Positions 54,932 to 63,714 of a stretch of 64,000 nucleotides of DNA are shown in pieces. Numbering within the stretch: the stretch's first letter is position 1; each line of letters begins with the position of its first letter. The notes under the pieces were generated by a model. It was not told the DNA's origin and did not search any database. It saw only the letters and a program-made list of their open reading frames with translations. The position numbers and the translations under genes are program-made. Source of the DNA: Alysiella filiformis (GTDB taxonomy: Bacteria; Pseudomonadota; Gammaproteobacteria; Burkholderiales; Neisseriaceae); NCBI RefSeq assembly GCF_014054525.1, contig NZ_CP059564.1, positions 630,357 through 694,356 on the forward strand. The letters are read 5' to 3'.

Positions 54932-55843
54932 TTAATCGGATTTTTGCAGCGCGTCCACCAACAAAGCCAGCAAAGGCGATTGGGCGCGATGATGTGGAAA
55001 ATACAAATAATATGCCGAATAATGAATCGCCCAATCGTCCAAAACCGTTTTCAGGCTGCCTGAACGCAAATCTTCTTCCACCGTATCGCGTGGCAACCAC
55101 GCCAAGCCCATATCATTCAAAGCCGCACGGCGCAACAAGGGCGTTTGACTGGCGATGAATTGTCCTTGCGGTTGAATTTGCACGATGGTTTTGGGCGATG
55201 TGGGGTCTATCAATTCCCAATTCAGCAATTTGCCCGAAGCCAAAACGTGCAATGCAATACAATCATGTTGTTGTAAATCATAAGCATTTTGTGGTGTGCC
55301 GTGTTGCGCCAAATATTTGGGGCTGCCCACAATGCACATGCGTACATCGTCCGACACCCGAACGTGATGATACAGTTGCGTGTTCATCTCTGCCACGCCC
55401 ATGCGTATGCCTGCGTCAAAGCGTTCGGTGGTCAAATCCACGGGGCGCGTATCGGCAATCAGGTGCAACTGAATGTGGGGGTGTTGGTGCATAAATTGGC
55501 TCAAACCTTGCCACAACACATAATTAAAAGCGTGTTCTGAACCGCTCAATCGCAAAACGCCATTGTTGTTGTCGCTCATTTTGTCCAAATTGGCGATTTC
55601 TTGGTCAATGTCGTCCATAAGTGGCGACAATCGCTGAAACAGGCGTTCGCCCGCCTCGGTAAGCGACAAATTGCGCGTGGTGCGTTCCAGCAATTTGACC
55701 CCCAAGCGCATTTCCATATTGCGCATGCTGTGGCTTAAAGCCGATTGGGTTAAACCCATTTGCGCGGCAGCTTTGGTAAAACTTTGGGTACGCACAATCA
55801 TGATAAAAGCGCGTAAATCATTTAAATTGGCTTTCAAAATCAT
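54932..55843 (-). CDS. LysR-family transcriptional regulator
   Basis: A 303-residue regulator. The N-terminal winged helix has FTKAAAQMGLTQSALSHSMRNMEMRLGVKLLERTTRNLSLTEAG; the rest is a periplasmic-binding-type effector domain starting LRLSGSEHAFNYVL. The class with RTTRNLSLTEAG and DxRPVDLTTERFDAGIR is the large CrgA/YafC-like group. AAGGAG touches the ATG, so the TTG two codons later (55837, KANLNDLRAF) may be the true start. No divergent target gene is visible because a family C element lies upstream. Target unknown. Confidence 0.9.
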   Translation of the reverse strand: MILKANLNDLRAFIMIVRTQSFTKAAAQMGLTQSALSHSMRNMEMRLGVKLLERTTRNLSLTEAGERLFQRLSPLMDDIDQEIANLDKMSDNNNGVLRLSGSEHAFNYVLWQGLSQFMHQHPHIQLHLIADTRPVDLTTERFDAGIRMGVAEMNTQLYHHVRVSDDVRMCIVGSPKYLAQHGTPQNAYDLQQHDCIALHVLASGKLLNWELIDPTSPKTIVQIQPQGQFIASQTPLLRRAALNDMGLAWLPRDTVEEDLRSGSLKTVLDDWAIHYSAYYLYFPHHRAQSPLLALLVDALQKSD

Positions 55844-55859
55844 CTCCTTTGCATTATTG

Positions 55860-56002
55860 ACAACCTGTGTTCATCGTCTTCATCGCTTGTTTTTATCGCC
55901 ACTTTATGTGCCTACTGTGTTGGCTTTCCATGCCAATAGGTGCAATATGGGCGTGAAAATATGCTTTAAAATCAAGCCATCAATCTTACGAACACGGGTT
56001 CT
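55860..56002. repeat. Family C element, second copy
   Basis: Ends CAACCTGTGTTCATCG and CGAACACGGGTTCT correspond to the ends of the copy at 35960-36123; the core GTTGGCTTTCCATGCCAATA is shared. It separates the LysR gene from the hxlR gene. Confidence 0.6.
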
Positions 56003-56078
56003 GAAAAACAATCCGATGTTTATTCTACTCCTGTCCATGTTATGCTTTCAACCAAAAAGGTGCAATGATGAATTTTGT

Positions 56079-56444
56079 TCAATTTTCGGTATGCGTGGGG
56101 TTTTGTGTTGCCAAAATTCCGTTCAAATTGTTTTCCAGCCAATCCACCAAGCCGTGAATTTGCTCGGCTGCCTGAACGCCATACGCCGTGAGCGTGTATT
56201 CAACGTGTGGCGGCACGGTATCAAAAGATTGGCGTTGCAACATACCGTCTTGTTGTAATTGTTTGAGCGTTTCGGCAAGCATGCGTTCGCTGATGCCTTC
56301 AATTTCACGGCGAATTTCGGAAAAACGTTTGGTGCCATTTCGCAGCACAATCATCACCAATACCCCCCAACGGCTGGTTAAATGATTCAAAATCAAGCGG
56401 CTGGGACAATCTTTGCTCAAAACACATCCTTTATCAGAATCCAT
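56079..56444 (-). CDS. HxlR-family transcriptional regulator
   Basis: A 121-residue MarR-like winged-helix regulator. It has the HxlR layout CPSRLILNHLTSRWGVLVMIVLRNGTKRFSEIRREIEGISERMLAETLKQLQQDGML. Cys7 and Cys13 near the N-terminus could sense electrophiles or oxidants, as in YodB and QorR. It diverges from a lipoprotein-DoxX-oxidoreductase operon, with a perfect palindrome between, so autoregulation and control of that operon are likely. Confidence 0.9.
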   Translation of the reverse strand: MDSDKGCVLSKDCPSRLILNHLTSRWGVLVMIVLRNGTKRFSEIRREIEGISERMLAETLKQLQQDGMLQRQSFDTVPPHVEYTLTAYGVQAAEQIHGLVDWLENNLNGILATQNPTHTEN

Positions 56445-56477
56445 TTTTCATTCAATCCTTTAAAAAATTTTCTTATG

Positions 56478-56493
56478 CTTACAAATTTGTAAG
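56478..56493. promoter_or_regulatory. Perfect palindrome, probable HxlR operator
   Basis: CTTACAAATTTGTAAG is a perfect 16-bp palindrome between hxlR (start 56444) and the operon start at 56577. A possible -10 TACAAT is at 56520-56525. The site is well placed to control both directions. Confidence 0.65.
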
Positions 56494-56576
56494 TACTTCC
56501 AAAAAATAATTAAACTGCATACAATACCGCACATCACAAACAAACGCAATTTTTGACAATCACAAAAGGCAAATTG

Positions 56577-57059
56577 ATGAAAAAACTGATTTTATCGTTG
56601 GCATTGGCAAGCGCAACATTAACCGCTTGCCAACATTTACCGCAAACCACACCAAGCATTCAGGCAGCCGCCACAAACACAACCGAACGCAATAAAGCCA
56701 ATGCTTTGGCGTTTTATGATTTGGCATTCAACCAACACAAAGTGAAAGAAGCCAGCGCACAATACATCGGCAAACACTATTTGCAACACAACCCCACTGT
56801 GGCAGATGGCAGTCAGGCATTCATTGACGCATTTGAACCTTTTTTGCGGCAACACCCCCAATCACGCGCCACGGTTAAACGTGTGATTGCCGAAGGCGAT
56901 TTGGTGGTATTGCACGTTCACAGCCAGCTTGATGAAAAAGACCGTGGCGAGGCGGTGGTGGATATTTTCCGTTTTGATGAAAATGGCAAAATTGTGGAGC
57001 ATTGGGATACCATTCAGGCAGTTCCAGACAAGACCGTGAGTGGTCGTTCTTTATTTTAA
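56577..57059 (+). CDS. SnoaL/NTF2-like lipoprotein
   Basis: A 160-residue predicted lipoprotein: the signal MKKLILSLALASATLTAC ends in a lipobox with Cys18. The mature part is a SnoaL-like (NTF2 fold) domain with NALAFYDLAFNQHKVKEASAQYIGKHYLQHNP and RFDENGKIVEHWDTIQ, typical of small cyclase or isomerase-like proteins of unknown substrate. First gene of an operon with doxX and an oxidoreductase. ATG 56577 is preferred over the upstream frame start. Confidence 0.85.
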   Translation: MKKLILSLALASATLTACQHLPQTTPSIQAAATNTTERNKANALAFYDLAFNQHKVKEASAQYIGKHYLQHNPTVADGSQAFIDAFEPFLRQHPQSRATVKRVIAEGDLVVLHVHSQLDEKDRGEAVVDIFRFDENGKIVEHWDTIQAVPDKTVSGRSLF

Positions 57060-57080
57060 TTTTTTGATTTTTAAGGAAGT

Positions 57081-57473
57081 ATGATGAATTTTCTGCAAGG
57101 ATTTCAAACCCAAATTTTAGCCATTTTACGCATTGTTACGGGTTATGCTTTTTTCTTACATGGCACAGCCAAAGCCTTTGGCTTTCCCATAGACCAAACC
57201 GAATACATTGGTGGTAATTGGTTATCGTTGGTGGGTGTGGCTGCCGTGCTGGAATTGGTGGGCGGTGTATTGATTATTTTGGGTTTATTTACCCGCCCAA
57301 CTGCTTTTGTGCTGTCGGGTTTGATGGCGGCTGCGTATTTTATGATGCACTTATCGCCCTTTCCATTGGCAAAGGGTGGCGATGCGGCAATGTTGTTCAG
57401 CTTTGTGTTTTTGTATTTGGCAAGCGCGGGTGGCGGTGCATGGTCTTTGGATAATGCTTTGTTTAAAAAATAA
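57081..57473 (+). CDS. DoxX-family membrane protein
   Basis: A 130-residue inner-membrane protein with four hydrophobic segments. LRIVTGYAFFLHGTAKAFGF and LELVGGVLIILGLFTRPTAFVLSGLMA are DoxX/YphA-family features. Members take part in redox or thiol stress responses in several bacteria; the exact reaction is unknown. AAGGAAGT precedes the tandem ATGs. Cotranscribed with its neighbours (20-25 bp gaps). Confidence 0.88.
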   Translation: MMNFLQGFQTQILAILRIVTGYAFFLHGTAKAFGFPIDQTEYIGGNWLSLVGVAAVLELVGGVLIILGLFTRPTAFVLSGLMAAAYFMMHLSPFPLAKGGDAAMLFSFVFLYLASAGGGAWSLDNALFKK

Positions 57474-57497
57474 GAATTTTTGTTAAGGAGTGATTTC

Positions 57498-58058
57498 ATG
57501 TCTCAAATTTTGGTTATTTCTGCTCATCAGGATTTACAGCAATCGGTTAGCAACCAGTTGATTTTAAAAGAATTGGAGCAGCATTTTGGCAATCAAATCA
57601 GCGTGCGCCGTTTGTCGGATTTGTATCCCGATTATCAAATTGATGTGCCAGCCGAACAAGCTGCTTTGGTGGCGGCAGACATTGTGTTGCTGCAATACCC
57701 CACGTTTTGGTTCAACACCCCTGCGATTTTGAAAAAATGGCTGGACGATGTGTGGTTGTATGGCTTTGCCTATGGCGAGGGTGGCAACAAATTGCATGGC
57801 AAAAAATTGCTGGTTTCCACCACCACAGGTTCGGTTGAGGCAAACTACAATGGGCAGATTGTGGCAACCATTGATGATTTGATTAAGCCTGTGCAACATT
57901 CTGCGCTGTATGCGGGTTTGGATTGGCAGGGCGTGTATCCGCTTTATGGGGCTTTGTACATTCAAGGTGTGCATGATGAGGCGCATTTGTTGGCGGTGCA
58001 AAACCATGCCCAAGCCCATGCCCAGCGTTTGATTGAAAAATTGGCAAGTTTGGCATAA
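57498..58058 (+). CDS. NAD(P)H-dependent quinone/flavin oxidoreductase
   Basis: A 186-residue flavodoxin-fold FMN/FAD reductase of the MdaB/KefF/YwrO group. It has the Rossmann start ILVISAHQDLQQSVSN, the phosphate-binding YPTFWFNTPAILKKWLDDV, and STTTGSVEANY. Such enzymes reduce quinones in two-electron steps and protect against electrophiles, which fits control by an HxlR regulator. TTAAGGAG precedes ATG 57498. Ends the operon; a family A repeat follows. Confidence 0.9.
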   Translation: MSQILVISAHQDLQQSVSNQLILKELEQHFGNQISVRRLSDLYPDYQIDVPAEQAALVAADIVLLQYPTFWFNTPAILKKWLDDVWLYGFAYGEGGNKLHGKKLLVSTTTGSVEANYNGQIVATIDDLIKPVQHSALYAGLDWQGVYPLYGALYIQGVHDEAHLLAVQNHAQAHAQRLIEKLASLA

Positions 58059-58065
58059 TCTGCAA

Positions 58066-58221
58066 TTTTTGCAAAACCGACTTTTAAACTGATGTAGGGG
58101 GTGGATTTCGTATCCGCCCCTTTTTCAATTTAGGGTTAATTCATTGAAAAATAAGCAATGTAGGGTGCGACAAGTTGCACCTTACATGGCTGCCACTGCG
58201 AATCGAGTTTTGCAAAGGTTT
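58066..58221. repeat. Family A dispersed repeat, copy with replaced right arm
   Basis: Ends TTTTTGCAAAACCG and GTTTTGCAAAGGTTT. The left arm is GGGGGTGGATTTCGTATCCG as in other copies, but the right arm is exchanged for GTAGGGTGCGACAAGTTGCA, a palindrome also seen at 54799 and 63815. This shows that the arms are modular. Confidence 0.65.
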
Positions 58222-58237
58222 CAGGCTGCCTGAAAAC

Positions 58238-59545
58238 TCATTTTTCCAAATCAAACAAGGCAATGGCTTCCACATGCGCGGTGTGTGGAAACAAATTCAT
58301 GATTCCAGCCGATTGAAAAACATAGCCTTTTTCCACCAACACCGCCGCATCTCGCGCAAAAGTAGCGGGATTGCACGACACATACACAATCCGCTTGGGC
58401 AAAAATGGCGCGTGCAAAGCCTGCACCACCGCATATGCGCCTGCGCGGGGTGGGTCAAGCAGCATTTTGTCAAAATAGCCTAATTTTTCAATGTCTTGAT
58501 GGGTGGTTTCAAACAGGTCGGCTGTGGCAAATTGCACATGGGGCAAGCCGTTGGCGTGGGCGTTGGCAATGGCGCGTTGGGTCAAAAAATCTGCGCCTTC
58601 TATGCCGATGACTTGTGCGCCACTTCGTGCGATAGGCAGGGTAAAATTGCCCAGCCCACAAAATAAATCGGCAATTTTTTCATGGGCTTGTGGCTGCAAC
58701 AGGCGCATGGCGCGTGCCACCATCATCTCATTCATGGGCAAATTGATTTGCGTGAAATCGCCCACGCGAAACGGCATGGTCAAACCAAATTCAGGCAGGC
58801 TGTACGACAATTCGGGGACATTTTGGGGCGCGATGGCTTGGGCGTTTTTGGGCGGAATTTGCTGCCAAACTTGCCATTTTTCTGCGCCCAAAGCGTTCAG
58901 GCTGCCTGAAAGTTGTGTCAGCAATTTGTGCGGAAGAGCTTGATTGGCAATGATGTTCACAACGCTGATGTGTTCGCCCACCGAAATTTCCACGCTTTGT
59001 AAACGCGCTTTGGGGGCGGCACGGTGGCAATCTTGCAAATGGTCGCGTAGGGTTTTCAGGCTGCCTGAAACGTGTTGGGGCAAGACGGCACAATGGTTGA
59101 TGGCGATGATTTTTCGGCTTTTTTTGGCTTGGTAGCCGATTTGCACTTGCCCATTTTTGTCCACAAACACAGACAGGCGCGTGCGGCTGCGATAGTGCCA
59201 TGGCGTACCGTAAATGGGCGGCAACAGGGTTTTGGGGAAAACTTTGCCAATGCGCTGTAATTGTTCTTCAAAAATGCGTTGTTTCATGGCAACTTGTGCG
59301 CCAAAATCGGCGTGTTGTAGGGCGCAACCGCCACATTCGCCAAAATATGCACATGGTGGCGCAATGCGATGGGGCGAGGCTTGCACGATGTGGGTGGCGT
59401 GGGCTTCGGCATAGCTGCCTTTGTCTTTATCCATTTGAATGCAAACGGTTTCCAATGGCAGGGCGTTTTGCACAAACACGGTTTTGCCGTTAATGCGCGT
59501 TACGCCGCGTGCCTCGTAGTCCAGAGCGTGAATGGTGTGTGTCAT
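58238..59545 (-). CDS. rlmD: 23S rRNA (uracil-1939-C5)-methyltransferase
   Basis: Methylates U1939 of 23S rRNA. The 435-residue RumA-type enzyme has a short TRAM-like N-terminus, an iron-sulfur cysteine set (CAYFGECGGCALQH with a later C), the SAM motif IADLFCGLGNFTLPIA, DPPRAG, and the catalytic cysteine in VYVSCNPATFARD. Uptake sequences inside the gene encode SGSLK and SGSLN. Followed by an uptake sequence and a family A repeat. Confidence 0.95.
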   Translation of the reverse strand: MTHTIHALDYEARGVTRINGKTVFVQNALPLETVCIQMDKDKGSYAEAHATHIVQASPHRIAPPCAYFGECGGCALQHADFGAQVAMKQRIFEEQLQRIGKVFPKTLLPPIYGTPWHYRSRTRLSVFVDKNGQVQIGYQAKKSRKIIAINHCAVLPQHVSGSLKTLRDHLQDCHRAAPKARLQSVEISVGEHISVVNIIANQALPHKLLTQLSGSLNALGAEKWQVWQQIPPKNAQAIAPQNVPELSYSLPEFGLTMPFRVGDFTQINLPMNEMMVARAMRLLQPQAHEKIADLFCGLGNFTLPIARSGAQVIGIEGADFLTQRAIANAHANGLPHVQFATADLFETTHQDIEKLGYFDKMLLDPPRAGAYAVVQALHAPFLPKRIVYVSCNPATFARDAAVLVEKGYVFQSAGIMNLFPHTAHVEAIALFDLEK

Positions 59546-59591
59546 GATGATTTTGATTCATTTATTTTTGGATATTGATGCAGATTATGAA

Positions 59592-60623
59592 TTATCGTTC
59601 AGGCAGCCAATTTGGTTCGGCATGCAATGCCACGCCAAATTTTTGGGCAACACAATCACACACATAATCGGACAATTTTTCCAAATCCACCGCGCTGCAC
59701 GCACCGCGATTGACCAAAACCAAGGCTTGTTTGTCGTGAACGGCAGCGTTGCCGATGTGTTTGCCTTTTAAGCCGCATTGCTCAATCAGCCAGCCTGCGG
59801 CAAGTTTGACCATGCCATCGGCTTGCGGATAATGCGGTGCGTTGGGGTAGGCTGCCTGAATTTGGGCGAATTGTTCGGCAGAAACAATCGGATTTTTGAA
59901 AAAGCTGCCCACATTGCCGACTTGTTTGGGGTCGGGCAATTTGCTTTGGCGGATTTGGCAAACGGCTTGTGCCACATCGGTGGCGGTGGGCACGCGTTCG
60001 CCACAATGTGCTTGCAACACGGCTGCCAAATCGCCATATTGAATGTGTGGCGCAAAGGTTTCGTCCAATTCAAACACCACCGCAACGATGACATAGCGTC
60101 CTTTGCCGCTTTGTTTGAACAGGCTTTCGCGGTAGGCGAATTGGCAATCGGCATTGCTTAATTCGGTAAATTCTTGTTTTTCCAAATCAAAACATTGTAC
60201 GCTGTGGATTCGGTCTTTCACTTCCACACCGTATGCGCCAATGTTTTGGACGGGCGATGCGCCCACCGTACCAGGAATCAGGCTCAAATTTTCCAAGCCA
60301 AACCAACCTGCCTGAATGCAATGTTGCACAAAATCGTGCCACACTTCGCCTGCCTGCGCTTCAATATGCACTTTGCCCTTGGCGCGTTTGAGACAGCGTA
60401 TGCCGCGATTTGCCATGCGCACCACCAAACCCGAATAATCTTGACGAAACAACACATTACTGCCACCGCCCAACCACAAAACGGTGTGGCGATGAAATTC
60501 AGGCAGCCTGCAAATTTGGGGCAAATCTTGCACATCGTGCAATTCAATGTAATGAGCGGCGGTGGCGTTTAAGCCAAACGTGTTGTGTGGCAACAGATTG
60601 TGTTGATGAATCAATGTGAACAT
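59592..60623 (-). CDS. murB: UDP-N-acetylenolpyruvoylglucosamine reductase
   Basis: Makes UDP-N-acetylmuramate for peptidoglycan. The 343-residue protein has the FAD site WLGGGSNVLFR, LSLIPGTVGASPVQNIGAYGVEV, and the catalytic serine in GNVGSFFKNPIVS with a late glutamate region. It is the type I, E. coli-like form. Its upstream end has normal spacing to the rlmD stop direction (both minus), but 46 bp separate it from rlmD. Confidence 0.96.
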   Translation of the reverse strand: MFTLIHQHNLLPHNTFGLNATAAHYIELHDVQDLPQICRLPEFHRHTVLWLGGGSNVLFRQDYSGLVVRMANRGIRCLKRAKGKVHIEAQAGEVWHDFVQHCIQAGWFGLENLSLIPGTVGASPVQNIGAYGVEVKDRIHSVQCFDLEKQEFTELSNADCQFAYRESLFKQSGKGRYVIVAVVFELDETFAPHIQYGDLAAVLQAHCGERVPTATDVAQAVCQIRQSKLPDPKQVGNVGSFFKNPIVSAEQFAQIQAAYPNAPHYPQADGMVKLAAGWLIEQCGLKGKHIGNAAVHDKQALVLVNRGACSAVDLEKLSDYVCDCVAQKFGVALHAEPNWLPER

Positions 60624-60966
60624 GATTGTTGAATTTTCCTAATTTAAATGTGTGAATTGATGGGTTTTCAGCAGTGTTTCACTGCCCTACAAAAAATAAA
60701 ATTAGGGTATGTTGTGATTTGTGCTCTGTCGCTGCACGGGCAACTGTTGCCCACCGCTAGGGGTACTTTTTGAAAAAGCAAACCAAACACCTGACAACAA
60801 ATCCATTTTATTTATTCAAAACAGTATTTAACTACTTTTGGCTGCCTGAAAATATGGTTTATTCACAAATCGTTGAGCATTCATTTATTTGGCTTACTTT
60901 TTTAAAAAGTAAGTCGCCGAAGGCAAAATCCATTTTTTGTAGGGTCGTGAAAGGCAATGTAAAAAG
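60624..60966. repeat. Repeat E copy without insertion, in the murB-MATE gap
   Basis: From about 60770 to 60945 this matches the outer parts of the mosaic at 2960-3497, including the 42-bp hairpin arm (60887-60928, one mismatch) and the peptide frame PKAKSIFCRVVKG. Here no element interrupts it. The rest of the gap holds a short CACGGGCAACTGTTGCCCAC palindrome. No gene is supported. Confidence 0.65.
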
Positions 60967-62343
60967 CTAAATCGCGCGGTGTTTGACCGCCCACGCGCTG
61001 CATTTTTCCAAATAATACACCAAAGCCATTGCCGCCGCGCACAGCGACAACACCAATGCCGTCCAAAAACCAAACACGCCCATGCTTACCCCATACGCCA
61101 AAGCATACCCGGGCAACAAACCCAAACACCAAAACGCCACCGCATGAATCAGCATGGGAATGCGCGTGATTTTGTAACCACGCAAAGCATAAGACGCAAT
61201 ACATTGCGTAAAATCAAACAGTTGAAAAATTGCCGCAAACACCACAATTTGTGCCGCCAAAGCAATCACATCGCCATCGTTGCTGTACACGCCCACCAAA
61301 GGGTAACGCGCCAACAGCAACACCAGCATGGCCGCCAACGCCAACATCAAACCCAAAGCCACCGACACCCCCGAAACATAACGCGCACGCACAAATTGTC
61401 GCCGCCCCAAAGCAAAACCCACACACACCGTTGCCGCAGAACCCACCGCTTGCGGAATCATGTAAACCATGCTGCTTAAACTCAACACCACCTGCTGTGC
61501 CGCCACCACATCTTCGCCCAAATCGGCAATCAACCACACAATAAATGTGAACAAACTCGCTTCCAAAAAATACGATAAACCAATCGCCCAACCCAAATGC
61601 CAAATGTTTTTCAGTTCACGCCAGTTGGGTTGGCTGAATTGGCGCGTTAAACCAAATATTTGAAAATACCTGTCGCGGGCAACATAAACCCCCAGCACCA
61701 GCGCATTAAACCAAAACACCAACAAACTCGCCAAACCGCAACCCGCACCGCCCATTTCAGGCAGCCCAAATTTGCCATACACAAACACATAATTAAGCGG
61801 AATATTCAAAATCAAAGCCGCCCAACTCACCCACATAATCGGCTTGGGGCGATTTAAGCTAGACGCATAAGCGTGCAAAGCCCGATGAATCATTGCCGCA
61901 GGCATGGCAAGCGCGGTGTAAAACAAATAATCGCCAAATTGCGTTTCAATGTAATCCGACAAATTCAAATAGCCCTTCAAAGGCGCAATCAATGCCAGCA
62001 ACAGCACCATGCCCACCGCGCCCATGCACACGCCAAACCACAAGCCTTGTCGCCCCATTTCGCCGACTTCATCGGTTTTGCCCGCACCGTGCATTTGCGC
62101 GATGAGCGGATTAAGCGCAGTCATAATCCCCAAAAACGTGATGTACACCGTTGCAAACACTGAGCTGCCCAAAGCCACCGCCGCCAAATCATCTTTACCT
62201 GCCGCGCCAGCCATGATGGTGTCCACCACGCCCACGCCCACGGCGGCGATTTGCGCCAACATCATGGGTAAAGCCAAAGCAATCAGTTGTCGGCTTTCGG
62301 TACGAAAACGCGATGGGGGAAATTGATTAAGTGAAAATAACAT
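60967..62343 (-). CDS. MATE-family multidrug efflux protein (NorM-like)
   Basis: A 458-residue inner-membrane exporter with twelve membrane segments, driven by sodium or protons, acting on cationic drugs. N-terminal features LALPMMLAQIAAVGVGVVDTIMAG and LNPLIAQMHGAGK, and the mid region IPLNYVFVYGKFGLPEMGGAGCGLAS, are those of NorM. It stands alone with a long repeat-filled gap upstream. Substrates are not predictable. Confidence 0.92.
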   Translation of the reverse strand: MLFSLNQFPPSRFRTESRQLIALALPMMLAQIAAVGVGVVDTIMAGAAGKDDLAAVALGSSVFATVYITFLGIMTALNPLIAQMHGAGKTDEVGEMGRQGLWFGVCMGAVGMVLLLALIAPLKGYLNLSDYIETQFGDYLFYTALAMPAAMIHRALHAYASSLNRPKPIMWVSWAALILNIPLNYVFVYGKFGLPEMGGAGCGLASLLVFWFNALVLGVYVARDRYFQIFGLTRQFSQPNWRELKNIWHLGWAIGLSYFLEASLFTFIVWLIADLGEDVVAAQQVVLSLSSMVYMIPQAVGSAATVCVGFALGRRQFVRARYVSGVSVALGLMLALAAMLVLLLARYPLVGVYSNDGDVIALAAQIVVFAAIFQLFDFTQCIASYALRGYKITRIPMLIHAVAFWCLGLLPGYALAYGVSMGVFGFWTALVLSLCAAAMALVYYLEKCSAWAVKHRAI

Positions 62344-62402
62344 GATGAATTTTGTGTTTAAAAACCCATTATTTTAGCGCGGAATGCGCGTTCAGGCAGC
62401 CA

Positions 62403-62728
62403 GAAACTTTTGCAAAACTCAATTCGTAGGGGCAGATTTCATATCTGCCCTTTTTTCAATTTATTGATAACGCGATTTCGGGATAAAAGTGATTGATAAA
62501 TTTAAGTCACTTTGCTCCCTCTCCCTATGGGAGAGGGCTGGGGAGAGGGTATGCTGCTCAACAAGCCCTCTCTCCAACTCTCTCCCATAGGGAGAGAGGG
62601 CAGGTTTGTTGGCAAATTGACAGTGACTTATCCCGAGTTCACGTTATTGATAAAAATGAAAATTTCTGTAATCCCAAACAGGGCAGATATGAAATCTGCC
62701 CCTACAAACCGAGTTTTGCAAAAGTTTT
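62403..62728. repeat. Family A repeat interrupted by a nested element
   Basis: Ends GAAACTTTTGCAAAACTC and GTTTTGCAAAAGTTT with the usual GGGCAGATATGAAATCTGCC arms. Compared with the intact copy at 3527-3676, positions 62471-62643 are extra sequence. Confidence 0.7.
62471..62643. mobile_element. Nested 173-bp element with 10-bp target duplication
   Basis: Ends CGCGATTTCGGGATAA (62471-62486) and TTATCCCGAGTTCACG (62628-62643), inverse of each other at 13 of 16 positions. It is flanked by the direct repeat TTATTGATAA (62461-62470 and 62644-62653), present once in the uninterrupted family A copy. The core carries inverted CCCTCTCCCTATGGGAGAGG blocks. It has no coding capacity, so it was moved by an enzyme encoded elsewhere. 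Confidence 0.75.
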
Positions 62729-62770
62729 AGCCAGAATGCGCCATTTAAAGCCATTTTCTTTCAATGGGCA

Positions 62771-62840
62771 AACGTGGCGTTGCGCCGCCACACCCACGCT
62801 TAAAGGCGGTGGCAACCCAAAAAATAGCCCCAATTCACTC
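62771..62840. repeat. Family B repeat, diverged copy
   Basis: CGTGGCGTTGCGCCGCCACA then CCCACGCTTAAAGGCGGTGG, after which similarity fades. It lies in the repeat-filled gap before the Imm11-like gene. Confidence 0.6.
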
Positions 62841-62934
62841 ATGGCGTGATTGGGGGGAACAATATTTCATTTCAGGCAGCCTGAAAAAAGATAAAATTGT
62901 GTGGCAACACCGCGTGAGCAAGTGTTCCCCAAAA

Positions 62935-63642
62935 TTAAATCAATTTACATAAAGCAAAGCCAAATTTATGTGCCATATCCGCTTCTGATAAGGCAGCCTG
63001 CAAGGGTTCAGACATAAAATAAGAGTGTAAAAGTAAAGGGTCATGCCACAAATCCACATTACACTCTTGGGCAGAGGCAGAAAGTTCCACATAATTGTCC
63101 CTGATACCATATCTTGGCGAATAAATTTCTAATCCACTTGGGTAACGAATAAATTTGAATTTAGAATGACTTTGTGGGTTCAGCATATATCTTCTTTGTT
63201 CAGATACATCTAAAATATAAAAGGTTTCCTCTTTCCATAATTCGCCTGTTTCTATGTCGTAGATGTGTATAGGAGCGAAATCGCTTTGCCCTAAATTGAA
63301 TTGTTTAAAAATTTCACCGCATTGTTGATTGAATACAATCCTGCCATTGGCAAAGAATACATATTCATCATCTTTGGGGTAATCCATTTTATCTGCCCAC
63401 AAACTATTCGGAAAAACAGGAGATTTTTCAAAATCTGCTGCCGCTGCTGCTTTACAAATTCTGTTCCAATCTTCCTGATTTTTTTGTTTTAAAATTAGAC
63501 TATCAGGATGTGTAGGATTTTGTCTTATGGCAATTTCATTGAGCCGATAAGTGCGATAATCAAATAAGCCATCATAGCTTGACCCTATCCGATAAGCAGT
63601 AATACGCCCCAAATCAATGGATGCCGACCAAACTTTTTTCAT
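62935..63642 (-). CDS. Imm11-like (DUF1629 type) orphan immunity protein
   Basis: A 235-residue soluble protein without signal or membrane segment. The layout resembles DUF1629/Imm11 immunity proteins: an N-terminal KVWSASIDLG, a middle VFFANGRIVFNQQCGEIFKQFNLGQSDFAPI, a YILDVSEQRRYML strand, KFKFIRYPSGLEIYSPRYG, and an end SYFMSEPLQAALSEADMAHKFGFA. Family members protect against polymorphic toxins. No intact toxin gene is next to it in this window; upstream is a gene remnant and repeats. Assignment by pattern only. Confidence 0.55.
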   Translation of the reverse strand: MKKVWSASIDLGRITAYRIGSSYDGLFDYRTYRLNEIAIRQNPTHPDSLILKQKNQEDWNRICKAAAAADFEKSPVFPNSLWADKMDYPKDDEYVFFANGRIVFNQQCGEIFKQFNLGQSDFAPIHIYDIETGELWKEETFYILDVSEQRRYMLNPQSHSKFKFIRYPSGLEIYSPRYGIRDNYVELSASAQECNVDLWHDPLLLHSYFMSEPLQAALSEADMAHKFGFALCKLI

Positions 63643-63667
63643 ACCTTATCTCTAAAAATAAAATTTA

Positions 63668-63700
63668 AAACGGTCTATTGTACAGAACAATAGACCGTTT
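63668..63700 (-). terminator. Intrinsic terminator upstream of the Imm11-like gene
   Basis: AAACGGTCTATTGT (63668-63681) pairs with ACAATAGACCGTTT (63687-63700), a 14-bp stem with a 5-base loop, followed on the minus strand by a T-rich tract. It stands just after the stop of the remnant at 63715. Confidence 0.8.
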
Positions 63701-63714
63701 AACCTAAAAATATT

